Shown here in pieces: positions 54,242 through 64,000 of a DNA stretch of 64,000 bases. A model generated the notes under the pieces. The model was not told where the DNA came from. It did no database searches and saw nothing but the letters and a program-made list of their open reading frames with translations. Origin of the DNA: Zygaena filipendulae (taxonomy: Eukaryota; Arthropoda; Insecta; Lepidoptera; Zygaenidae). Made by a program: the position numbers and the translations under genes. Within the stretch, counting starts at the first letter, position 1, and each line of letters starts with the position of its first letter. The stretch lies in NCBI GenBank assembly GCA_907165275.2, contig OU015672.1, forward strand, positions 248,001 through 312,000, given 5' to 3'.

Positions 54242-55247
54242 TCGGTTTAGAGAAGGAATTTTCTCAGTTCGCCGCTCTACTAAATCGGCAATCAGCCGTT
54301 TTTCAATTCATCACTGCCAGTCCCTGAGGATTCGTTGTGTTTGGTTTCCCATACATCAGTACGCTATTGAAACATACATTCTTCATCGTATCCCAACTAA
54401 TCCCTAATATTGTAGGTGCGAATGTCAGTATGTTTGTTCGCTACGCTTTCACACCTCAACCACTCAACCTATCATCATGAAATTTTGCATATACGTTGTC
54501 AGGGGTACTGAGGAAAACATGGGTACTTTTATAATGAAACTTTTGCGGGAACATCGCATGTGAAACCGCAGGGAACAGCTAGTGTTATTATAAATGCGAA
54601 TGTTTGTTTATATAGGCACACTTTCACAACTTAACTACTCAACCGGTCATAAGGTTTCACATACTGTAACACATACTGTTAAATAAAATAAATAAATACA
54701 CGTTGTCACATACAAAAAATTTGTAAAAATGCTATAAACTCTCTCAGGATTTCACCCGCGTCAGTTATGAAATACTCTTTGGATCAGAATGAAAAGTAGA
54801 CATTCTCTATACTCAGGGACTCCGTGAGCTTTGAAATCCCCGCAAGAACACTTTGTGTCAAAGTATCATCACAGTCAAATCATTGGTATAACGCATAAAG
54901 GACAAACATACTTACAAACATTTGTTTTTAGTTATATAGATTTTAATCACTTTTGAAATCATGATATCTACTTTAAGTCGAACCGTATCGGAATCTGGTA
55001 CAAAATCATGCGCTGCAATTGATAAATATCTCGCAACCAGTTGTTCTTACATAACTAGCGCTTGCTCTCACACGAGCGCACCAGTAGGTAATCTCACAGC
55101 AATATAATATAACAATACAGCCTGTAGGCTGTATCACTGCTGATTATATTACCCACGAGCGATCGTATTAAACTCCGTTCACTTTTTGCCTTCTTACCGA
55201 GTACTTATAAAGTACCTATACCTACTGCGATCGATCAGCAGAGACTA

Positions 55248-55493
55248 ACGGCCGCACTCAGAGTCGACTTTAATGATTACTTAGTTAAGTATAGATTTTT
55301 AAAACCAAACTGTCGCAATCAGAGACGTACAGTAAATTAATGTACAATTGGCATTTAATGAGATGTAACTTAATTAGTAAAATGCCAATTAACATTAATT
55401 TATTAAACTTGTCTGATTGCGGCAGTTTTGTTTTAAAAATCTATACTTAACTAAGTAATCATTAAAGTCGACTCTGAGTGCGGCCGTTAGTAA
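55248..55493. mobile_element. Palindromic MITE family M3, copy 2
   Basis: Arms of about 115 bp start ctaacggccgcactcagag and end in the exact inverse. Confidence 0.82.
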
Positions 55494-55599
55494 AATAAAT
55501 ATAAGTGACAAGCTGTCCCGCGCGGTTTCACCCGCGATAATTTCGAAGTTCCCGCGGAATTGTTCCATACAAACTTTGAAGAAGAAGAAGAAAATACAT

Positions 55600-56140
55600 T
55601 TTTCATTACTCATACTCGGAAAGTAGGTCTGAAGTTGCCTGAGAAGCGGGTTGAAAGTAACCCTTTTCAGCCCTAGGGAGAATCGCTTTCAACTGACAAC
55701 TGTCAAATTATTAAAAAAAACTAGGTCTATTTTCACATTTCTATTGAACCATGTTTCAACTTTCTATACAGCCAGCGCGATGTAAAATTGAAATAACGTA
55801 AAGTTTAAGTAGGTATTAATTAAAATAAAATTCACTCACTTTTTCTTAAGCTAATTCCTATTTATATTTTTTTATTTTCTTTAATTAATACTTAATAATT
55901 AAAGAAAATATTTTTTTTAGGTCGCCACAATGTAAATAAAAAATACTGGCTGAATAGCTAGCCGGCCAAAGAAAAAGAAATAGGTGGGAAAGTGTCAAGC
56001 GACTATCCGATCTTCACTCATTTTTTCTTTAGCTAATTCCTATTTTTATTTTGACTTTCCTTGCATTCGTAATGAAAAGCACAGTGTTACCCTCGGGAGA
56101 AAGACGTTACTTTCACCCCTAGGATAACAATGTACTATTG
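55600..56140 (-). mobile_element. MITE family M1, copy 4 (footprint at insert site)
   Basis: Reverse copy. At the insert site the forward sense reads gaaagtaacgtctttctccc, a few extra bases compared with copy 2. Confidence 0.75.
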
Positions 56141-56631
56141 CAACCCCTTTTCATCCCCTTAGAAGAAGAAGAAGAAAATACATTTATTTCAGCACAACAC
56201 ACAAGAAGAAGATACAAACACCCTTAGGGGTTGAATTTTCAAAAGTTCTTTCTTATCGGATGCCTACGTCATTCAAAGAACACGCCCTCCAAGTTTTAGA
56301 TCTCCACCATTCAGTGGTCTCTACGATCCGCGGTTTAGGACATGCGTTGATCCATCAGTCATTCAGGACAAAGCATTCTTTATGTATAGATTGGCTGTTT
56401 TGTATTGTAACTCCCCGCGGTTTCACCCGCGGTAATCTCGGGGTTCCCGCGGGAATTCCAGGACAAACTATGCGTATAAACCTTCTTGAATCGCTTTATC
56501 TATTGATGATTTTTTGCGTAGTCTAAAGATCTAAGGGTACTGTTATAGTAGAGACTAGTATAGTATTGTATTATCTGTGGTAAAGACTAGCTGTTTCCAT
56601 CGGTTTCACCCGTGTTAATTTCGCAGTTTCC

Positions 56632-56985
56632 AATAGATCGAGGGACTAAATAAGTCTTTCTCCCGAGGATAACACTGTGCTTTTCATTACGAATGCAAGG
56701 AAAGTCAAAATAAAAATAGGAATTAGCTTAAGAAAAAGTGAGTGAATTTTATTTTAATGAATACCTACTTAAACTTTACGTTATTTCAATTTTACATCGC
56801 GCTGGCTGTATAGAAAGTTGGAACATGGTTCAATAGAAATGTGAAAATAGACCTAGTTTTTTTTTTTAATAATTTGACAGTTGTCAGTTGAAAGCGATTC
56901 TCCCTAGGGCTGAAAAGGGTTACTTTCAACCCGCTTCTCAGGCAACTTCAGACCTACTTTCCGAGTATGAGTAATGAAAAAGTCT
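56632..56985 (+). mobile_element. MITE family M1, copy 5 (truncated)
   Basis: Starts inside the nested insert (ccaatagatcgagggactaaataag) and lacks the middle of the element around the tggcgacc region. Confidence 0.7.
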
Positions 56986-57354
56986 TTGCCAATAGATTGG
57001 TTGCTCTAGTCTGTCTGTGAATTGACAGCATAGATTCGCACGCTCCGGCAAAGGGCTGGGAGTTGCGTAAGAGCAGCCGAAAGCGGATTAAAAACAAAGC
57101 CGGCCAAGTGCGAGTAGGACTCGCGCACGATGGGTTCCGTTATCCGTACCATTATCTATAAAAACTGCAAAAAAAAATCATGTCTTTTGTATAAATACTT
57201 GACTTATTTTAATTTAATAAGGTATTTATTTTTAAAGTAAATAGGTACCTATATAACTAAAGCTGAGCTGATGACCAAGGGTAAAACCGCGGGACGATGT
57301 ATGGTTTCTATAAGCTGCAAATATTGTCTTTTATTTGAATAGGTAGGTGATCAC

Positions 57355-57725
57355 CGCGGTTTTAATCGCGGAACTTTCGGAGATCCCACAGGAATTCCGG
57401 GATGCAAAGTACCTACCCTATGTCCTTTGCTGTACCCCTGACAACGTGTGTACAAAATTTCATAATGATCGGTTGAGCCGTTAAGGCGTGAAAGCGTAAC
57501 AGACGGACAGACAAAGTTACTTTCGCATTTATTACAATACTAGTTGTTCCCTAGCGGTTTCACCCGCGGTATGTTCGGAGTTCCCGCGGAGATTCCGAGA
57601 TAAAAAGTACCGTGTGTCCTTCTCTGTACCCCCGACAACGTGTGTGCAAAATTTCGTGGTGATCGGTAGAGCCGTGAGAGCGTAACAAACAAACAAACTC
57701 ACTTTGGCATTTATAATATTAGTTA
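57355..57725 (+). repeat. CCCGCGG-family repeat, two full forward copies in tandem
   Basis: 57355-57540 and 57541-57725, each ending in actcactttggcatttataatatt-like sequence. Confidence 0.72.
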
Positions 57726-58241
57726 GGATTAGTACGGATTGAGCAATGACATGCTACCAACGAAGGTTTTCTAGTTTTATCAAGAACACAGATCAAAACA
57801 ATAACGCATAAAAGGCAAATCACAGCAATGTTATCTTTATGGTTGTTACGTAACGGCAAAATTGCCAGGCGCGGCGACGGGAGGTCTAGACGGCCGGGAA
57901 CATACGGGAGGAAAAACGTGCAGTTGTGCACGGTCGAAGTTTCGCGCTTGCGAATTGTCGCTCTGCAATCAATAGCTCCTTCAAATAATCTATACTCTTA
58001 GATTTTTTTTACAAATAATTTTTACACCTAATCCTTTCCTTACTAAATGCGAAAGTGTGTTTGTTTCTTGGTTTGTTTGTTTATTAAGCTTTCACGCTTT
58101 AACGACTTAACTAGTCATCATAAAATTTTGCATACACATTTTTAGTGGTACAGAGAAGGACACTGGTTACTTTCTTACACATCCCGAAATTCCTGCGGGC
58201 TCTCCGAAATTGACGCGGGTGAAGACGCGCGGGACAGCTAG

Positions 58242-58451
58242 TAGAGCTTATCTAAGCTAAAATGACGCGCCCCTCCATTCGCATACGCACAAATGTTAAA
58301 ATATCGATTCGACACATATAAATCTATTCGTCCTCAGTTGCCGCATAGTGCACTCACACTGCACTGTTAAAGAGATATTATTATCAATCTCGCACATCTA
58401 AAACTGCTTATTGAGTAGTGGGGCGTGTCATTTTAGTTTAGATAAGCTCTA
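58242..58451. mobile_element. MITE with TAGAGCTTATCTAAGCTAAAATG ends
   Basis: Inverted ends of about 30 bp with a few mismatches (attttagtttagataagctcta). 210 bp. Confidence 0.72.
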
Positions 58452-59081
58452 CCTAGGTATTTAATAATAATAAAATGTAAAGTTAAGTACGTCAAAATGT
58501 AATGCCTACTAGACTACTGCCTACTGCCCGTTACATTGGCAAAGTTATAGCAACTTTACCAATGTCAAAAAGCACAAAAGAAGTCGCGTTCGCCTGTGGA
58601 AATACGACCTGTGTGTTTCCACTCCCGACTGCATATAACGGCGCATGACCTTGCCCATACTGAGTGCACTTTTACTTTTATTGTAGATTTTATTTAAATT
58701 TTTTTGGTTAACAGTAACCAGTTATTGCGGAAACAAGTCATTACTTCACACCACACACATTTTCATAGCGTTGTTCAAAATCTATATAATACTAGCTGAG
58801 CCCCGCGGTTTCACCCGCCTTTCGGAAGTTCAAAGTAGCCTAATTTACTCCTTATAACATCAGCTAATTGGCAGTGAAAGTCCCGTCAAAATCGGTCCAA
58901 CCGTTTCGGAGATTCACCCGCGTGAGTTTCGTAATTCCTGCAGGAACTTCAAAATTCTTTCCTTTTTATTTCGTCTGAAATTCTTTCATATTCTTCTTCT
59001 CTTTACAATAACAAACACAACAAAAAAAATTAGTGAAATCGGTCCAGCCGCGCGTTCACGCGTGAGCGGTGACTTACCGCC

Positions 59082-59315
59082 GCACTCAGAGTCGACTTTA
59101 ATGATTACTTAGTTAAGTATAGATTTTTAAAACAAAACTGCCACAATCAGACAAGTTTAATAAATTAATGTTAATTGGCATTTAACTAATTAAGTTACAT
59201 CTCATCAAATGCCAATTAAAATTAATTTACTGAGTGTCTCTGATTGCGGCAGTTTTGTCTTAAAAATCTATACTTAACTAAGTAATCATTAAAGTCGACT
59301 CTGAGTGCGGCCGTA
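59082..59315. mobile_element. Palindromic MITE family M3, copy 3
   Basis: Starts ttaccgccgcactcagag and ends ctctgagtgcggccgtaa (inner part as in copy 2). Confidence 0.82.
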
Positions 59316-59967
59316 AGGGAAATTAGGACTCATTTTTATATACAAACTAGCTGTCCCGCGCAGTTTCACCCGCGATAATTTCGGAGTTTCCATAGGAATT
59401 TCGGATTTCAATATAGCCTATGTTACTCAGGGATAATCCAGCTTTCTAATGGTGAAAGAATTTTTGAAATCGGTCCAGTAGTTTTTGAGTTAAATCGTAA
59501 CAAACAAACAAACAAAAAATCAAATCTTTCCTCTTTGTAATAATTAGCATAGATAGTATAGATATAAAAATCTCGTGTCAGTGTTCGTTATCGAACTCCT
59601 CCGAAACGCCTTGACCGACTTTTATGAAACTTTTTGTGTATATTTGATAGGTCGTAGGCATTTTTATACCCCTAAGTGTGGCTACCCAGAATATTTTATT
59701 TTATTTTTTTGAACAAAATTTTACTTTGGAGTTCCTGCGGGAATTCCGAAGCTGCGAAACTATTAGCAATAAAAGCTCGTAAAGGCATTGACACGGCTAA
59801 TTTTAAGACGTCAAATTATTGATAAATAATTTCATCTACTCAGTATTGGGTAATATCTAAAAAATTATATTAAACGTTCACACCAAGGTTTTATCTTTAA
59901 CTATGTATATTGACACTTGTGCTAGTTGTGACATTGGTAAAAAAAAATAGAACATAATTATAATATA

Positions 59968-60332
59968 CAACGTGTTAACTCAGACGAAATAAAAATGAAT
60001 TGATTGAAAACTAGAAAGTAGTTTGTTTAGAACACGACGTTCGACTTACGAATCGATCGCACCATGTTTTAATATGAGTTATATTTTTGCGTTTTACTAG
60101 CCCATGTTTAAATTAGCATTAAATTAGCAAAAAAAACATATCGGCAAATTGACACCGGACACGTAGGCGCGGGCGTAGCGCTTCAAATATCATAGATAGG
60201 TCACCTAATAACTTTTAGACTAGTTATTAATTTTTTCGACATAATTTATTATAGTAATTTTAATTATTTTACTATTGTTTATTTTTTTAAATGGGGTGTA
60301 GGTATCAGGTTTTTGGTTAATTCACACGTTGT
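59968..60332 (-). mobile_element. MITE family M2, copy 3
   Basis: Reverse copy. Its left part is altered (aacgtgttaactcagacgaa), with the M2 core after it. Confidence 0.72.
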
Positions 60333-61924
60333 ATGTATAAGTTTTTTAATGTTTTGTATGTCTAAATGGACAGGTCACAGTGGGATGACATACTCTGTAA
60401 TAATACCAAACATAACCTGTGATCACAAACTGCAATAAATAAATAAATAAATAAGTCTCGATAGAAAAAACTTTTTCAGAAAACTTTTTGTAAGACAAGC
60501 TTTTATTCAAATGCGCTAAAAAGAATAAACCATGCGTTGTCATCCAAACTAAACGTGTAAATCGAGTTGCAAAATTCCATAAAAGCTTGCAATGTATATG
60601 TATGTAACTAACTAGTTTCATACATATACATTGCAAGCTTTTAATATATTAGGTCCTTGGCCACAGCAGTCGTAACTGAAAACGGAGGAGGTTCTCAATT
60701 CGACTATATGTTGTTTTTTTTGTATGTTTTGTTACGCGATGACTCGAATATTTTTTACAGATATTTGAAGTTGAAAATCTGAAAAAGCTTGATTTGAGAA
60801 AAATCATTTTAAAAGTATGTGTGAAATGAAAAAACACACTTCTACTTGCTTGTTACATAGATTTTTATATAATACTAGCTGTCCCGCGCGGTTTCTCCCG
60901 CGATAATTTCGAAGTTCCCGCGCATTGTTCCATACAAACTTTGCAACCCCGTTTCATCCCCTCAGGGGTTGATATATCAAAAATCCTTTCTTATTGGATG
61001 TCTAAGCCATACAAAGAACACACCCTCCAAGTTTCAGGTGTCTCCGATTAAGGCGATTAGCGGTTTACGTTGATCCATCAGTCATTCAAGGCAGAGCATT
61101 TTATATGTATAGATTGTAGATTAAGATATTATGATACTTAATATGAAATTGAAGAAAATTGAGCATCTATTAATAACTAGTTGTGCCCCGCGGTTTCACC
61201 CGCGGTAATTTCAGAGTTCCCGCGGGAATTCCGGGATAATAAGTATGCTGTGTTAATCTGATGTATACCTAAGCTATATTATTGTAAAGTTTCATTTAAA
61301 TCCATTCAGTAGTTTTTGCGTGAAAGAGTAACAAACATGGATCCATCCATACATTCTTACGAACTTTCGCGTTTTATTATTAAGTAGGATCAATTTTTCG
61401 CGCGGACGCAATTTTTTCACCGAACTTATCAAAACTGCTTATATCTCGGAAACTAAAAGCCGAGAAGGTAGGTACTTTTAGCTTGGACGCCCACATATCT
61501 TTCGTTATCTGTTCATCAAAACATTTATTTCAACGAGCCATACCTACATGAAATGCAATCTATGTATCTATCTTCTATACTTTGATAAAAGAGTAGAATT
61601 CGCGATTCTGTAGGTAAATTCAATATTTTTAACAAAAATTGAGAGGGGAGGATAAGAGAAGAGTTTTTAAATTTCTTTTCTGTCTGTCTGTCTCTCTGTA
61701 CAGTGTACACGATAATCTCTGAATCTACTGAACGGATTGCCATGCGGTTTTCACAGGTAAATTAAGCTTAGCTTATAGGCTTAACATATAGGCTTTGTTT
61801 CATTTAAATCGGCTGTCGGAAAAAAAGTTGTTACATAATATTATATAAAAAACGTTTCACGCATGTGAAACCGCGGGCCACGCTAGTGAATGATAAACGA
61901 ACGACAAATCAAACTATGTATTAA

Positions 61925-62100
61925 ATTAACAAAAAAATTAATACCGACTTCCAAAAACACAAAACTAAAAAGCTGAGAATAAAAAAAGAATTTTCCAAAT
62001 CGGTCCAACCATCTTCGAGTAATCGGTGAACATACATTAAAAAAAAAAAAAAAACATACAATCGAATATAGAACCTCCTCCTTTTTGGAAGTCGGTTAAA
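61925..62100 (-). repeat. Internally deleted accgacttcc element
   Basis: Has both inverted ends (ccgacttccaaaaaca and tttttggaagtcggtt) and the 'cgattactcgaagatgg' segment, but lacks the tandem units and fold-back loop. Confidence 0.65.
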
Positions 62101-62109
62101 AAACATCCT

Positions 62110-62700
62110 ACAAACCTGGAAACGGTGATCGGCGATGACCAAATTCAAATTATTCATGCGTCACATTAAACATAGAAAAACATTTTAAATTCAAACACCA
62201 TATACTAATATTATTGTAACACAAATATTACACAAAATTGTTTCTTTTTTTTGACACCGATCGTTCTGATATTAAAAAACTAGGCAAAGGTTGAATACAA
62301 ATACGGCTTTATAATTAAAAAATTGTACGTTCGAAAACGAAACGCGCCGCCCGCGAGTGGTTGGAGCGCTAAAATGTAGCAAAGTAAGGGGTATTAAATT
62401 CTGCAAAGTGCAAACTTGGAATTGAGAAAGGTGGTTCGCTCGGCGCGGCGTGGCGTGGCGGGGCGAACTTGTAGATTGTCGTTGCGATTATAAAATAAAT
62501 ACGATATTTAATATAAACATTAATTATTACGTTGCATTCATTATGTTGGTGAATGGAGCGAGGTCTCATATTAAACTAGAGGCCATCTTAAATGCACTTT
62601 TAACTGCGCTGTCACGGCTACTCGAAGCGGCTGTCTCAGTCGTTAGTTATAGATTAATGCAAAACAACACTACTTATCTATCTACTAAAACACTATAATA
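62110..62700. other. Mostly unique sequence with a GC-rich patch
   Basis: 62340-62465 is rich in CpG (ggcgcggcgtggcgtggcgg) within AT-rich flanks. No coding family was recognised. It could hold a promoter or non-coding exon of the minus-strand gene. Confidence 0.3.
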
Positions 62701-63114
62701 AAAGACTAGGTATCTAGAATCGGCGTGTCTGTTCACGCTAATCTCCGGAACTACTAAACGGTTATCACGTGGTTTTCCCAGGTAGATTAATCTAAGTTTT
62801 GTTTCGGGAAAAAAATCATTATAAATCTTTTCACGTGGGTGAAACCGCGAAGCACAGCTAGTATTATTGCTCGACTACATGAACGTGGTAGCGATTACAA
62901 AAGGACACTGTTAACTCACGCTAATTATTCGTTTTTTTTGGTTTTTCATATTTTTCGCCGATCACGATAGATCTAGCGTCAAAATTGACTGTTTTTCTCT
63001 TTTTAACTGTTAGTTGTAGTTTGTTTGAAATCAGTGGTGACTCGGACCTGGCAAACAGGCCCGGATCCAGCGTTATGGGCACGATGGGCGTGCCCACAAG
63101 GCGACAACCGTAAA

Positions 63115-63382
63115 AAAAATAATACTTTAAAGATTATTGAACATTAGTTTGAAGGTGACCTATCTACAAAATTCCGAGCGCTACGCCCGCGCCTATCGGT
63201 TCGAATTTTTTTCTGCGTGCGGCGGCGCACGCGCCAAATATTGTATTATAAATAATTTAGACATGGGCTAGTAAAAATGAAAAAAATATAACCTATATTA
63301 AAACATAGTGCGATCGATTCGCTAGTCGATTCTGAGCAATTTACTTTCTAGTTTTCAGTTAATTCATTAACACGTTGTATAA
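63115..63382 (+). mobile_element. MITE family M2, copy 4 (left end missing)
   Basis: Starts within the core (ttaaagattattgaacattag) and ends at cattaacacgttgta. Confidence 0.7.
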
Positions 63383-64000
63383 GGTTGTATGAAATGCAAT
63401 ATAAAAAAAAATCTTTTTTTATGCTTTCAAGCTGTAAAGGTAGGTATAGGTACCTATCATAATCGGTTTAGTAGTTTAGATGTCGTGATGTGCAAACAAA
63501 CATGCATTAATTTTTGTAGTTTTCGTGAGCAAATCGACTAGTTTTCCACATGTTTATTAATTTACTGGTGTTCGCCCCGCGACGTTACCCGCGCGTTACG
63601 GTACAAAATGTCGGCCGGGATTTCATACATTTTGTGAACCCCTCCTTTAGTCAGATAGTGTAAGTAATACAGGCCGTCCCACGGATATGCCACATAAAGG
63701 GAAAGTAGGTACCTTGAATATTGCAGATGGAACATTTTACTGAAAGAAGACATTATTTGAATTTAAAAAAAAACAATTTAAACTGCATTAATGATTACAT
63801 GGTTGAACCGGGAATCGAACCCATTACATGAGAAAAATAATCACCTTGTAGCTTTATCATACCGATCGAAAGGCTTCATCATAAGAATTATTTTTTTCTA
63901 AATAACATATTGTCAATGTCAAAAATAAATAGGAAAGAAAGTACCTAAGTTAGAAATTTAAAAATCATTAGATACGTATTTTTTTATTTTTCAAATAAAT

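Noticed and set aside
57719..57931. 70-residue minus-strand ORF with a hydrophobic segment
   Set aside because: Hydrophobic run but no family resemblance, no splice support and no signal-peptide context. Likely chance.
63790..63870. tRNA-like B box on the minus strand (gggttcgattcccggttc)
   Set aside because: A good B box and 3' stem are present, but no matching A box or cloverleaf could be drawn upstream. Probably a tRNA-derived repeat fragment.

Overview
The window looks like lepidopteran (moth or butterfly) nuclear DNA. It is AT-rich and packed with short interspersed repeats of types familiar from Lepidoptera: copies carrying CCCGCGG / TTTCACCCGCG blocks, a 'gtgcgagtcggactcgcgcacga' type repeat, accgacttcc fold-back elements and a tRNA-derived SINE. 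Two multi-exon host genes converge on the middle of the window. No prokaryotic features, CRISPR array or functional tRNA/rRNA gene was found.

Plus strand, 11506-30764: the last eight coding exons of an RGK-family (Rad/Gem/Rem-like) small GTPase. Every splice junction keeps frame and the reconstructed part is 351 residues plus a split first codon. It has a P-loop, a non-canonical G3, NKAD and ETS motifs, a basic tail, and the SKSCENLHVL C-terminus without a CAAX box. The 5' exons lie off the window or were not recognised. The AT-rich stretch to about 36.2 kb may be a long 3' UTR.

Minus strand, 52560-38356: five exons of a secreted group III phospholipase A2. They encode 587 residues: signal peptide, long Thr/Ser/Glu-rich N-terminal part, then a C-terminal catalytic domain with the WCGxG calcium loop, the CCRxHD active site and ten cysteines. 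Its 10.8-kb third intron holds many repeats, a gag-pro LTR element and an unusual nested palindrome.

Mobile DNA makes up most of the rest. (1) A 2.4-kb Ty3/gypsy-like element at 3619-5995 has identical 104-bp LTRs and a 4-bp target duplication, but its pol core is inverted and gag is missing. (2) A 1.27-kb hAT-like element at 12666-13939 has an 8-bp duplication, a truncated BED zinc-finger ORF and five TCTCGCGAGA subterminal palindromes. (3) A 2.36-kb gag-pro LTR element at 44766-47121 has identical 336-bp LTRs and an A AAA AAC frameshift site. (4) Several MITE or fold-back families occur in multiple copies.

The most unusual structure is at 43950-44652: a 703-bp palindrome of layout A-B-B'-C-C'-A', which can fold into a T or three-way junction. 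That layout is known from parvovirus/densovirus termini, but nested fold-back transposons are an equally serious explanation. All boundaries were read by eye from the sequence; no search or folding program was run.
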